Notes: generated from the letters alone by a model not told the origin. Shown: positions 12,850-24,548, counted from the first letter of the stretch. The stretch: 64,000 nt of DNA from Ursus arctos (GCF_023065955.2 NW_026622997.1:21680001-21744000); one strand, 5' to 3'. Numbers and translations: made by a program.

Positions 12850-12970
12850 TCTTGCAAGCTCTGGGATATTGGGCTAGTCACTTGACTTTTCAACTTATTA
12901 TCCAATATATTGGATGGGGATAATAATCTGTATCCTACCTGAAGACACAGGATTGAATGAAGTGATCACC
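12850..12970 (+). mobile_element. MIR SINE
   Basis: The sequence follows the second half of MIR: 'gggctagtcacttgac', then a pyrimidine stretch, then 'ggataataatctgtatccta', then 'gattgaatgaagtga'. It is an ancient mammal-wide SINE, 5'-truncated. Confidence 0.7.
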
Positions 12971-12999
12971 TGCGCACCCTAATATCTAGTACTTTCTCT

Positions 13000-13185
13000 C
13001 TGTAGCCCTTTTTCTTCATAGCATTTATCACTACCTGATCTTTATATATGTTTGCCTTTCTATATTCTCTTTATCCAAATAGAAAGTAAGCTTCATGAAA
13101 ACAGTTCTCTCTGTGTTATTGCCAGTGCTAAGGCAATGACTGGCACATGGTGTATGACCAATAAATATTTGTTGAAAAGGTGAAT
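13000..13185 (+). mobile_element. LINE-2 3' end
   Basis: It matches the well-known L2 tail: 'catagcatttatcactacct', 'agtaagcttcatgaaaaca', 'gactggcacatggtg', 'caataaatatttgttgaa'. It is an ancient fragment without coding sequence. Confidence 0.82.
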
Positions 13186-13229
13186 CTGAGCTATAAGACC
13201 TAAGGTTATCAAAAGGAATCTGATGCAGC

Positions 13230-13640
13230 ATGCTGGTGAAGCTCTCTGGTCAAGATGCCATGGTTCAAACATCCGCTCTACCGCTTTCTGGCTGTGTGGG
13301 TACCAGTCTCAGAAAAACAGAGACTGTGAGTGAAGACCTTATGGGAACAGATACAGGTGCTCCAGAGTTGTCCAATACCAGCATAAAAGTGAAATCCCAG
13401 TGACAAGAGGGGGAGAGGGAGACTCGGCACCAATGCCCTCAAAATGAACGCCATTCTCTTAAAGATGTCCTTATTGCCAGTTCTTTTAACGTGGGTAGGT
13501 TAATTAGCTGCCAAGAGCTTCAATTTTATCTTTTGTGTGAGTAAAATACGCCTAATGATAGTTCCTAACTCTGAATTGTCACGAGATTGAACAAAATAAT
13601 TCATGTAAGGTAATCGCAGGGTCTGAGTTCATTGTCAGTT
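13230..13640 (+). mobile_element. MIR SINE split by an unrelated segment
   Basis: The left part (about 13230-13305, with 'tttctggctgtgtggg') and the right part (about 13505-13635, with 'agcttcaattttatctttt' and 'gattgaacaaaataattcat') are consecutive halves of a MIR. The sequence between them is not MIR and not a repeat I recognise; it may be an unidentified insertion or a recombination product. Confidence 0.5.
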
Positions 13641-15915
13641 GTTGCTGTGAGTTTCTGGATTCATAAGATGTGGACTCAGCTTTTCTAAGCTAGGATGAAA
13701 AAATTAGATGATGTTGCAACAAAGACTTACAAAGGTTTGTTGTTGCTGTCTTGTAACAGTGGTATCTCCTGGTAATCCCTGTTGGTCTGCGTAGTTATGT
13801 TTGCTGAGCTTTTACTTTTGAGGGTGGAGTTCAGGCTGAATGACCTCTTGTCACTATCTAATTGTCTAAGCTCACGGTTCAAGCGACAGGACAGTGGTGA
13901 GCCATGCTGAAGCAGTTGATGAATTACTTTGTTACTTGTGGGCTATGAGGAGCCTGAACTGGATCACCACCTGGGTAGCAGTGATGGTGGTGGTGGCACT
14001 GGAGCCACAGGCTAGTAAGGCAAGAGAACGGAGTCAGGTCGTTCTGAGCTTGTGTCATACTTAGCAGGATGGAGTTGTGGCTCTGCTCACAGCTGAGCCT
14101 ATTCCCCTGCTGCCTGAGATCCTTGAAACCCTGAGAGCAGAAGGAGATTAGGGATGAGGAATACAAAATTATTGTTAATAATTTTAAAAGCTAACTGCTG
14201 TGGTTTGTCATAATCCTTGGAATAAGCATTTTGTTTATTTAATAGTTAAGGACTTGAACTGAGGAAGTTAAAATAACTCATTTGGGGTCAACAGCAAGGA
14301 AGGGATGGTCCAGGAATGTGAAGTTCGACCTTTCTGGCTCTACAGATGGTGTCTTCCAATATGGTAGTCTGGCCTCTAGGGGAAGCCCTGCAGGGCCTGG
14401 ATGGGCTCAGCCCTTGGATCTAGAAACCCAGGTAGAGCACTGAGCCTATGGCTTTCTTGCATGTTACCATCTAGCTCAGCATCCAGACTGGATAGAGCCC
14501 AAGTTAGAAATACATAGGCTGATGAAGAAGCAGACTTTGGGGAACCAGGGAAGCCTTCCCTGTCCCATCCTGGCTGCTTGCTCCCCAGGACTGTACTGAT
14601 TTAGGAGTTCTTCCTACAGATGTACCTGCTGTGCACCTGACACATTGTTTTCTTCCTATCTTCTTAGTTGTTCAGAAGGCTCTCCCAGGCCGTGTGCAGG
14701 CATTTTGTCCTTGTAACCCTACAGATGTGGGAGTCCACTAACAATAGATTTTTTTCCTTCTTCCTGCAAATCAGCTTTATTTTTAAAATTTTAATTTTTT
14801 TTATGATTGGTTTTTGAGGCCTTTCAACTGGAAGGCTTCCTAAGGACAGGGCTGGTTTCTGACCTGTGAAAGCAGATCTACACTCAGCTCTACTACAGCA
14901 GATCTACTTCTCATCAGAAGCCCTTAGAAACTTTTTCTAGTTTCTATATGTGCTATCTGTGGATGTTTCAATGAGACATTTCTGATTAGAAGCTGACCAC
15001 CTTGATAAGCCTGGATTGGTGACAAGGTGTCCTTTATTTTTAAAGTGTGGAATTCAAGCTTATTTGTATAAATATCTTTCAGAGAAGTGCTGATGTGCAC
15101 ATCGTTAAGGGAATGATGGTCATTTTGAGTGCCAAGTTCCCCTCTCCCCCTCATGTGGCTGGGATTTCATTCTCGTGCTAACATTGGACAACTCTGGCGT
15201 ACCCATCTCTGTCTCCATGATGTTTGAGCTGACAGTTTCTGTGTATCTGAGACTGGTAGGCAGCAACACTTGAGAAACAAGCACTGGAGAACAGGAGAAA
15301 GTCATTGTTTGACAATGTCAGGAAGGAAGGATTTTGAACATCCAGACTATCCTCCCTGGATTTCGTTTTAATCACTCAGAAATTTTCTTCCAGTGTCTCA
15401 AAAGCAAGATTGCTAGGTACATGAAAAATTGACTGAATTTGCTTACTCTTAACAGGAGAAAGCACTAATTTCAGCTCTTTACTGGCCCAGAGAGACATGT
15501 TTTGTGCCTCCAGTTCCAGATGCATCAAGAACCAAATGCCCCAGCACAGTCTTGACATCTCCTGTCTCCTCCTGAGAGCAGTGAGTGGAAGGCCTTTGTT
15601 GCTAAGATCAGAAGTGTTCTTTTTGTTTTGAAGTTCTAACTGTAACTTCATTGATTGCAAGGAAAATCCTCATGCTTGTTCTATTTATACCATCTATGGC
15701 TCCACATTTTCTTGGGCAAGTCTGTAAAGACCGACTTTCTCTATATGGACCTGGAAATGCAAAGGACCAGCACTCTGGGAAGTGCTGGTATTGCTGCAGC
15801 AGTTTGGGGTTTTCCTGAAAGTTCCATTTGTTTATGCCTCCCATTTGCAATTAAAAGAAATGGGAAAGTCTTTTTTTCTTTGTGGTTCTTTGAGGTAGTA
15901 GGTGAAACTCGATCC
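13641..15915. other. Single-copy non-coding DNA
   Basis: No gene or clear repeat. A good-looking splice acceptor (pyrimidine tract ending 'cctatcttcttag') lies near 14655-14667 on the plus strand. No open exon with a matching donor can be defended, so no gene is called. Confidence 0.4.
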
Positions 15916-15932
15916 AAAAAAAAAAAAAAAAA
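15916..15932. repeat. A17 tract
   Basis: Homopolymer of A. I see no transposon body immediately upstream that it would terminate, so it is listed as a simple repeat. Confidence 0.85.
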
Positions 15933-16022
15933 GCAGAAGTAGATAAAGTAAATGAGAATTGGGAGTGGGGTATGATGGAGTCAGGGGAGTGAATGCGTCT
16001 TTGGGTCTTCTACTAGTTTTTG

Positions 16023-16185
16023 TTTTAAAGATTTTATTTACTTGAGAGAGAAAGAGTGAGGACACGCACAAGCAGGGGTAGTGGTAGGCAGAGGGAGGAG
16101 GCTCCCCATCGAGCAGGGCCAGGCCATGAGGCCAAGATACCCCGCTTAGGAACCTGATCTACTTACTAGCTCGAAGGGGCAAGTG
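16023..16185 (-). mobile_element. SINEC, older copy, decayed head
   Basis: Starts with 'tttaaagattttatttactt' and continues through 'cgcacaagcaggggtagtgg' and 'ccatcgagcaggg'. The tRNA-like half on the right is badly degraded and the final 'gccacccagg' is missing. It is clearly older than the copies at 1.4 and 24.6 kb. Confidence 0.8.
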
Positions 16186-16269
16186 ATGGGTTAGTCCTAA
16201 AGTCCTCATTTGGACTGCGGCCTGCTTTGTTATTCTGAAATCACTCTGCAGGGATAGGGAGCAGGGACA

Positions 16270-16505
16270 GCTAACATTTTTTGAGCAGTGGTGATGAGTT
16301 AGGGGTTGGGCCAGACACACCACAAACTGCCCCCCTCCCAGCTTTCTCCCTCAACACCTTCAGGCATCTGGTATTACTATCATTTCCACTTTACAGATGG
16401 GGCATTTGAGACCAAGGCTGGTCCCATGACACATCTCCTGGCCTCACACAGCCAATCCGTGCAGGAGCTGGGATTTTGACTCTACAGGCTGTGCTTTGAA
16501 CCAAC
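16270..16505 (-). mobile_element. MIR SINE
   Basis: Reverse-complement MIR order: 'ttccactttacagatgggg', then 'gcctcacacagccaat', then 'gcaggagctgggattttgac', then 'aggctgtgctttgaacc'. It is nearly full length in the core. Confidence 0.75.
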
Positions 16506-18009
16506 TTACTATTAACAGCATTTCAGCATTTTTCTGTGGCTAACATCTGACGCCGGTTGTTTGATGACATTGTCCATGAAGTATCATAACTGATAAGTGG
16601 GATGGAGGTGGTTTTTGTGATCAGCCAGCACATGACTTGTAACCTGTTTACTTGAGCCCCTGGTTCCTCTTGCGTTTTGTTGTTTCTGTCTTGAAACCAA
16701 TGGGTTTTTCTTGCAAATGTCATAAGAAATCTGGGAAGGAAGCACTCCCAGCGAAAAAAGGGAATCATACAGGCTGATGCGAGAATACGGAAATAAAAAA
16801 ACAACCCCCCCCCCCCAAAACAGAGGCATCCCCAAAGACTGATCCTCGGTGTTTTACGCCAGAGGGAGACTTTGATGCTAAGCATCAAGGCTTCAACCCT
16901 CCTCCTCATTTCACATATTGGGCATATAATTTGTGGGGGGATTACAACTCGAATCTTCTTAGGTGCCTCTGGTTTCTGACACAGCAGCAGCTTTTGAATC
17001 CGTGTTTTTTTATTTTATTTTATTTTTTATTTCCCCTGCCGCTTAATCTCCAGAGCAGCCAATTTATAGACAGGAGGAGTTTTTACTTTATCTGTTCCAA
17101 CCACATTCCCACTTTATGCCTTTGTATCAGGAAGCAGCTTCAACTTGTCTGTTGCTCGGTGCAGGTTTGCTGATGTGTGTGCACTTTTGCGTGTGTGCAT
17201 CTGGATATTCCTGAAGATGCTGGAAACAACGGTGAACAAGTGTAGGAGGGTGAGGACCTATATTGTATAACAAACTGAAGGCACCAAGGAGGCTGCATTT
17301 GTTGTGAGTTAAAAGGTTTATACTAAGATTTTCTTAGTAATGTCTAAGATTTTAATAGGGTAATTAATCTTTCTAAGTGTTAGTGCCAGATTATGGGATC
17401 AGCTATTATCCCTGGCTGCAGAGTAATCCTTTGTGTGTTGCAATGAGCAGGCCTAACTGAAGAGAATACTCAGGTTGCCAAACAAAGATACGGCTGCAGC
17501 TAGCTCGTTTAGGTTTTTAAACGCATTTTCTGGTACAGTTAAAAGAACCCCTGTTTCTGGGGGACTATCGCTGCCCTGTAACAGCCATTGAGTTGAGGGG
17601 AAAGGTGGAGAAATAAACATAACATGCCTTGTGCTTTTTATTCCTTAACAACCAACTATTGTTATTTTGAAAATCATGACAGACACGTTCATGGGAGACC
17701 TTATTTTAAGCCGGAAAATACAATTTAACAGAAAGACCAGCAGGAAAAAGGGTAAAGGTTTTCATCTAATCCCAAAAGTTCTGCCTCTTTATCTTCCCTT
17801 AATCAAAGTTTAGTGAGAATGGCCAAACAGTCCAGAAAGCCAACACAAATCAAAGGAGTATAACACAGCAGCTAATGAGACTTGGCTATAGTCTTTAAGA
17901 AGATTGATTATTTAATATAGCCTATCAAAATATTGATTGGAAATAGATGGCTTATTTCATTGTATTTTCCATATACATATGGAACAAAACAAAGTTCAGG
18001 GCATACCAT
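16506..18009. other. Single-copy non-coding DNA
   Basis: No gene is recognised. A C12 run lies at 16805-16816. The stretch around 17640-17920 is AT-rich and repeat-free. Confidence 0.45.
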
Positions 18010-18430
18010 AACATGTGAAAACCCTGCCGCCAGGATCACGATCAGGTTGTGTCCAGCCAGTGGCCCCTGCCCTGGACTTGTCTGCACTTCCCCTGGCCAT
18101 GACGAGGTTTCTGCTCTGGCTGTCTACATGGAGCAGTTACTCAGAACTACGTGTCCATTGGTTTTGCACCTGGTTGCAGTTGCTGATTATTTTCCGCAAC
18201 TGCTCTACTCTTATTTGCATGAACTCCTATGGCTGGACTGCTAGGATCCCTGCTCTGGCAGGAAGTACTTGTCTTTTTTGCTGTAATTCCTTCCGCGGCC
18301 AAGGGGCCATGCGCCTTGCGCCGGGTCCGCTCTTCTGATTGGTCGCTTTTCTTAGGACAAGGCACTAGGTTCTTCCTTCTTCAACAGTGCAAGTACTTTG
18401 TGGTTAAATTGGACTTAACGTCTGAGATCC
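18010..18430. promoter_or_regulatory. CpG-enriched patch with CCAAT and octamer motifs
   Basis: CpG dinucleotides are clearly denser here than in the flanking kilobases, including 'ccgcggcc' near 18294 and 'gcgccttgcgccgggtccgc' near 18311-18330. Inverted CCAAT boxes (ATTGG) occur at 18157-18161 and 18338-18342, with another near 18406. A perfect octamer ATTTGCAT lies at 18213-18220. There is no TATA box and it is too small to be a CpG island. It could be a weak or relic promoter or enhancer, or an unrecognised GC-rich repeat. Overlapping frames of 92-107 codons cross it, but none resembles a known protein. Confidence 0.3.
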
Positions 18431-20164
18431 ACCACAGGATGTTGGTGGGCCGAGGGGAGGCATTGTGTCATTTTTTGGCCTCTTATACAGAAGTGATAGG
18501 AGAATAATGACTTAAATAAGATGCACTCCGTATTTTCCTGTGTGGGGTAGAGCAATGTGTTTTCTAGGGCTTGAAGGGGTGAGGAAGAGCCGGGGCTGGG
18601 TGTTCTGGTGATCTTAAAGTCACGTCGGTGCTTTAGTTCTATCTCAAGCTGCTATACGCTATACGGTTGTATAGCTGAGCCGATGGGAGGAAGGTCAGCG
18701 GGTGGAGAACGGAGGAGTGCTGGAAAAGTAAGACGGCTATCAGGACATATGTGAGTATCAGCACACATGCTCCCCTGAATGGTTCAGGGAGCAGCTGGGG
18801 CTGGGGTGCATGCTGGTGTAGCCCCCACATAGTAGGTGATGCTCGCAAGTAACATTCCCAGACCACCAATACTGTTGAGGGGAATGTTATCCAAGGATAG
18901 TCATGGTATTCTTCAATGAAGGTCAAAGAAGAAATTGTGTTTCCCAGCCAAAGGGGCTTAAAATCCTCCTCTGGTTGGCACCTCCTGCAGAATACTGATC
19001 ATGGTGCAGGCGGGGTGCATCAGGACAGCAGGTGCAAACAAGTGAGCGAGAGCTGCAGCATCAAGCAGTCAGTCCCACTAACAAGTAGGCAGCCGTTAAC
19101 GTTTTGCACACTTTGCACATTTTACACAGCATATTGATGGGAGAAAAACATCCTGGAGAAATCAATTGATGAAGACTGATGATTTAAAATGACTGTTTAG
19201 CTTTTGCGGCTAGAAAGCCTGAGCTTTCGGGGCAACTCTCAGGGACAGGCATGCTTGAAGGTATTCCAGAGCCACGTGGGGACAAGCAGAAGAGGATCAG
19301 GACCCTGGAAGAATTCCGATTGGAGAAAAGGAGTGGCTATTTGCTAGATGAGGAGGAACCGGATATTAAATTTAGAAAATGTGCAATTTCTATGATCAGT
19401 TTACGTTAGTGTGTCCACCTGGGTCTCATTTCAGAGTGTAGATTTCAACATATCCTTCTGTTGTTTTACTAAAACTCCTAGTGTTGTTGGGTACTGGTCT
19501 GAATGGACTCTTTGACCACTCCAGAGAAGATTCTGGGTCCCATATTGGCCCAAATGGAGAAGTATAAGCCCAGGCAGAAGCCTGCCCTGACAAGGGTAAC
19601 TTCTGAGTAGTGTGCTCAATTCTGTCGTAAGTGCGCAGTCATCTTGATAAAGTAAACCCTCATCTGTACTACACTTGAAATATTGTCCAGGGCATGCTCT
19701 CAGTGTGGGTGGGTAACAGTCGTTCCATTTTATAGATGAAGAAAATGGGAGCAGGATAAAGAGGGTGAAATTGGAGGAGAGCATTCACTTCCCTCAAAGG
19801 AGAGCAAGCTAGAAGTAAGACTTTATTCTGACCCAGTCGTTTCTGTCCTTGCTAGTGATATGGTCAAGTATCCACATGCTGGAATTAAATTTTTTTTTTT
19901 TTAGTTCTTTAGTGGGTTTATGGAAACTCCAATGCAAGTCACCAAGAATAGTGAAAAGTCAACAGAGAATCCACCCAATGATGGGAAGAATGATTACAAA
20001 CTCACATTATTTATCATAGTTTTTCATGTTTCAAAACATTCCCAGATACAGAATCACTTTATAGATGTGAATATATTTATCAACTCAGTTTATAATAGTC
20101 CTGGAAATGTCTTTACATCAGTTATAATGATGCCATTTTTTCATGGAAGTTTTTTCCTTTTTTT
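18431..20164. other. Single-copy non-coding DNA
   Basis: No gene or repeat is recognised. A small perfect hairpin lies at 18658-18675 (gctatac, loop ggtt, gtatagc), preceded by a direct copy of its left arm at 18651-18657. A T12 run lies near 19891-19902. Confidence 0.4.
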
Positions 20165-20300
20165 CCTCCTAAGATTTCAAATTTATTTTTTAAAGATAAT
20201 CCATGGCCATGGTAAAAATAAATCAGAATATGTGGCAATAAAGTATATTGTCTCAAAAAATCAGAATATACAAAAGAGTATATAGTAAAAATGAAGTTAG
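20165..20300 (+). mobile_element. Possible old L1 fragment
   Basis: The words 'ccatggccatggtaaaaat' and 'atacaaaagagtatatagta' resemble a piece of an old L1M 3' region. It is short and uncertain. Confidence 0.35.
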
Positions 20301-20344
20301 ATTGATTTTTTAAAATTTTAACTTTTGTGAGCATAGCTTTTGTG

Positions 20345-20617
20345 CTGCTTTCTCTTTCTTTCTTATTTTGTATTATGTTCAGTTAGCCAACATGTAATAC
20401 ATCATTAGTTTTTGATGTAGTGTTCAACGATTCATTAGTTGCCTATAACACCTACTCCTCGTCGCAACATGTGCCTTCCTTAATACCCATCACCTGGTTA
20501 CCCCATCCCCCCACCCCTCTCCCTTCTGAAACCCTCTGTTTCCTGGAGTCTAGAGTCTCTCATGATTTGTCTCTCTCTCTGATTTCTTTCCCTTCAGTTT
20601 TCCCTCCCTTCCCCCAT
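20345..20617 (-). mobile_element. L1 3' UTR, minus strand
   Basis: An older carnivore-type L1 3' UTR in reverse: 'tcattagtttttgatgtag', 'cgattcattagttgccta', 'acccatcacctggtta'. It abuts an L1 tail in the opposite direction at about 20618. It contains no coding sequence. Confidence 0.85.
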
Positions 20618-20943
20618 GGATAAATGGGTAAAGAAGATGTGGTACATATATACAATGGAATATTACTCAGCCACTGGAAATACCCACCATTTGCATTGAC
20701 ATGGATGGAACTGGAGGGGATTATTCTAAGTGAAATAAGTCAAGCAGAGAAAGACAATTATCATATGGTTTCACTCATCTGTGGAACATAAGGAATTCCG
20801 ATTCTTAAAATGGAAAAGGAGGGCACGTATTGCTGGTGCATTGGGTGTTATACACAAATAATGAATCATGGAACTTTACATCAAAAACTAGGGACGTACT
20901 GTATGGTGACTAACATAAAATAATAAAAAAATATTAAAAAAAT
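20618..20943 (+). mobile_element. L1 ORF2 end and 3' UTR, plus strand
   Basis: Begins inside the last part of ORF2 (peptides like 'DKWVKKMWYIYTMEYYSA' from about 20618) and runs into the 3' UTR ('gtgcattgggtgttataca', 'tgtatggtgactaac'), ending in an A-rich tail near 20925-20943. It includes its own 3' end, so it is a separate L1 end rather than the inverted half of the neighbour. The frame is broken by stops. Confidence 0.85.
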
Positions 20944-21024
20944 GGAAATCTCAAATATATGTTTTTAATTTGGAAGCTTCTTTTCTTCTGTTTTTGCTTT
21001 TAAGATTAAGAGTATTGCTCAAGC

Positions 21025-21224
21025 GGCACCTGGGTGGCTCAGTTGGTTAAGCGTCTGACTCTTGATTTTTGGCTTAGGTCATGATCTCAGGCTGCTGGGA
21101 TGGAGCCCTGCATTGGGCTCTATGCTCAGTGGGGAGTCTGCTTGAGATTCTGTCTCTCCCTCTCCCTCTGCCCCTCGTCCTTGCTCATGTTCTCTCTCTC
21201 AAATAAATAAATCTTTAAAAAAGG
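21025..21224 (+). mobile_element. SINEC, full length
   Basis: Starts 'ggcacctgggtggctcag', with the A box 'tggctcagttgg' intact. It continues through a CT-rich middle and ends in 'aaataaataaatctttaaaa'. Target-site duplication: 'agtattgctcaa' at 21011-21022 and 'agtattggtcaa' at 21225-21236, one mismatch. The B box is degraded ('ggatggagcc'). Confidence 0.95.
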
Positions 21225-21591
21225 AGTATTGGTCAAATGGGTCTAGTTCTTAATAGCCTTAAAACTTTTTTTGTCTTTTAAAATTGTCCATCAGGAAAAG
21301 TTTTGGGTGAGTTACCCATATAATTTTTAAAAACTGATCTACTCTCTTAAGATTATCCATTCTTGCTTCCATATGCTGCTTTGGTTCCTAGCAGACACCG
21401 CAGAGATTCACACATAGGCATTAGATATGTAGACTCAGGGATTAATGAAGTGCCTGCAGGTCCCATTTCCAACTCCCAATTAGAGATAATCACCTGGGGG
21501 ATTTGTGCCACTAAATAGACCCCTCAATTCTCGTTTTGCTGTCCAGCTCTGGTGTTCAAGTAATACTTCTTTAAGCAGGTTCGCTTTGCAA

Positions 21592-21722
21592 GTCTTTCTT
21601 CTTCTGTCCCCAACTTCCTTCTTCTTTTCCCCTTCTCTTCCCATTTCCCTTTCTCCTAGCCTGCCTTCCATCCTTCCTTTCTTCCTTCCCTTTTTATTCT
21701 CTCCCTTCCTCCTTTCTCTCTT
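21592..21722. repeat. Polypyrimidine (CT-rich) tract
   Basis: About 130 bp almost entirely of C and T on the plus strand with CTTCC/CCTT units, interrupted by a few purines. It is a low-complexity, mirror-like composition with potential for triplex formation. Confidence 0.8.
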
Positions 21723-21774
21723 GCATTGTTTGTTTCTTGCTTGTTATTTTGTGTAGAATTCTTTTTTTTTTAAG

Positions 21775-21965
21775 GTAAATAAAAGGTCTGATTCTTGGAA
21801 CAAGAAACAGCATTTTAGAGCCAAGTAGGCTAATATCATTAAACGCACACAATTAGCCAAGGTGCTGAGGAGGAATAATTTATAAATTATGAAATTACCA
21901 GGGAGTAATTTTATGAAGAGAAATAGCAATTTTATTATGCTATCGGCATATGTCAACATACATTT
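21775..21965. promoter_or_regulatory. Candidate conserved non-coding element with palindrome
   Basis: Repeat-free AT-rich sequence containing a perfect 16-bp palindrome, ataatttataaattat, at 21875-21890. Nearby homeodomain-type words include 'cacaattagccaa' (near 21848) and 'gaaattaccag' (near 21891). It resembles developmental enhancers in texture; this is inference. Confidence 0.28.
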
Positions 21966-21999
21966 ACGTGCATAGACGTGACTATTTTTATTCCCAAAC

Positions 22000-22165
22000 G
22001 CTTACTCATATCACAGGGAAGGGCCCTTGGAGATGATTCAGTTCTTCCATCTCACTGTAGAGAAGAGGAACTAACCCCAAGAACTGAGGCCACTTGCTCG
22101 GGGTCAGAACCACATGTCACAGCTGTGTGCACAGCCCAATCTTCAGACTTCTGAGTTTCTCCCAT
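22000..22165 (-). mobile_element. MIR-like ancient SINE
   Basis: The word order is the reverse of a MIR-type element: 'cttggagatgattcagttc', 'gagaagaggaactaa', 'tgaggccacttgctcggggt', 'cttcagacttctgagt'. It is diverged and the subfamily is unresolved. Confidence 0.5.
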
Positions 22166-22229
22166 TATATCACAGGGTTATGTATTTGTTCTGCCTGTCT
22201 TTTTTCCATCCTTGTTTTGGAAAAAAAAA

Positions 22230-22945
22230 GCTATAGGAAAACTGAAAGAATGGTAAATACTAGGATGACTAATGTAGTCTTACCAATATCTCAATATACT
22301 CTTCATCACTTGTTAATATTTTGCTACAGTGATTTCTCTTCCTGGGTCTTTCTGTCTCTGTCTTCCTCTGTATGTGTATGTATATTGTGCATATGTATAT
22401 CTTTCTTCTTTGCATTTTCTTTCTCCCCCTATGTAAGTTGTTGGAAAGGAAGTTGTGAACATCACTCTTAAATAGCTCAGAATGTCTTTTAAGAACAAAG
22501 GCATTCTTCTACAGAAGCATGACGAATTGTCCCAATGTAACATTGATACAATATCATTATATAATATTGTCTCTATTCAGGTTTCCCAGCTTTCCTTGCA
22601 GTATCATTTGGTTTTTCTTTTTTAATCTAAGATCTGAGTAGGAAGCACACTTTGCGTTTAGTTGTCCTGTCCTTTTAGTTTCTTTTAATCTGGAATGATC
22701 CTCCCATCAGGTGTTTTAGGATCTTTTATAATACTGAGAGTTTTGAAGGTCAAGTTCAATTGCTGGGTTGAATTTGGATCTGTCTGATTGTTTCCCCATG
22801 CTTCAAGATAAACAGTTTTAAGGCAAAAAGACTTCACGGGTGATATTATGCCTTTTTGTTGCATTGCATCAACATGTGCCTTCCTTAAGGCAACATGATG
22901 TCAGATTGCCCTATTATTGTTGACAATTATTGTTGCCCTATTGAC
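22230..22945 (-). mobile_element. Old L1M fragment
   Basis: Matches a familiar antisense L1M segment: 'gaattgtcccaatgtaac' near 22523, 'tttaatctggaatgatcc' near 22685, 'ggatctgtctgattgtttcc' near 22778, 'caacatgatgtcagattgcc' near 22882. It is non-coding and heavily diverged. Confidence 0.6.
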
Positions 22946-24548
22946 AATTCTTTTTAATAAATTTATATGGACAAATATATTTAAAGGCCATGAGAAACAC
23001 TATGAGAAGAAAATCCTCTCACAGGATATGTGAGAATCCTATATATTTGTGATAGAAGAAGTCACAACAGTCAAAATAGAAGCCAATTTTGGATCATTCA
23101 GAGCAGTATGTTTTGCCTCTGGGACCTTTCAATCTGGTGATTGTGTTCGTAGGTACTGATTTCTCCAGCTTTCTTCACATTAGGAGCACTTTTATAACTA
23201 TACTGAAATTTTATTTCAGCCATCTAACTCTGGCGTTAGCAAAATCCTTAATTAGAGGTCATGGTCATCTAGAGTGGGAAGCAGAGGGGAACCTGGGGGC
23301 CGGGTGTTACAGGAGAGGGATCATGGAGGATCGGGCAGCATTGGAGAAGAGAACGTACCAGAAATATTGACATTGGCTCAGACGATTCACAGGTTTAAAG
23401 TCTGTCTTTTATTTGTCTTATCAAAAAACATGTCAATATGTTGAATCACTTCTCACTCCATTATCAGGAGATGAATAAATAGGTTTTCTTGAACACGTGA
23501 ATGATAAGTTTTGGTTATTTCTCCCAAGCTGTTTGGAGCCTTTAAGGAATGACCGGGAATTTCCCCTAAATCCTTGGTCTGATGGACTTCCTGTCCTGGA
23601 CTCCTCCACCTTATCTCCTCTGTGCTTTGATCCTTGTTTTATTCTCTTGACCTCATTTCTCATCAGTCATTTTGGCTCTGGCCCACTGGTCAGTTGAATG
23701 CAAATCTGCCTCTCCTGTCCTTAACTTCATTTGACTTTGATTTTTCTCTCCCAGACAACTCTCAGGAAACACCCTTTTCATTAACTTGGCCTTCTCTTCT
23801 TATATACATCCACCTTTTATACTTCTCATCCTAACCTACACATAGAGCCAGAAAATTGCCTTTGTTTCTAAAAGTATAGTATCTGGCCTTAAGTTTTCTC
23901 ATTGTCAGTGTAATTTTATTAATAAATATCAGATGGATCACAGTATAATGCTAGTTTCTCTCTTCCTTCTGTATAGGAATCCCCCCTTTTTTTTCTCACT
24001 TCATGCCGTGATTTAGAAATATTGAACAACTCATGTCATTTTATAACTGGAGGTATGGTAAGGCCCAAATCAGAATGGCTTTGCTTATTCCTGCTAAGTG
24101 TAGAATGGTATTAGTTCTGAGAGCAAGGTGTCATAAAAGAAATGCAAAGTGTTAAGTGTGTGTTGAGTGGACTCATGTGAATTCTGTGTTCAGGACTGAT
24201 GGGTGCATTCTGGAGTGAAGAGGTTGGCTGCGTTACCTCTGGCAACTTATCTTCTCCTTCTATGCCCCAACCTCAACATTGATCAGTCTTGTATGCTGAA
24301 GGCTCTTCTAGTAGCTAACTGTGATTTAACTATTAATTCGTAACTTCCCAAATCTTGAGTGCTAACCTTTTGAAGAGTAGTTACAATGCCTTTAAGTATG
24401 GCTAGAAAGAACCTATGATGAAGCATGATTGGGAAGGTGTTTTTTGGTGGTGATGGATTGAATAAAGGCTTTTCTTAGATCTGACAGATCATGCTTGATT
24501 TGACTGCTGCACTTTCTCCCTCTATGATTCTGAAAATGTGATCATCTT
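22946..24548. other. Single-copy non-coding DNA
   Basis: No repeat or gene recognised. The largest open frame is 93 codons (23089-23370, plus) without similarity to a known protein. Confidence 0.45.

Noticed and set aside
14600..14720. Strong splice-acceptor-like pyrimidine tract ending in 'cttcttag'
   Set aside because: No matching donor, coding frame or neighbouring exon could be identified, and such tracts are common in intergenic DNA.
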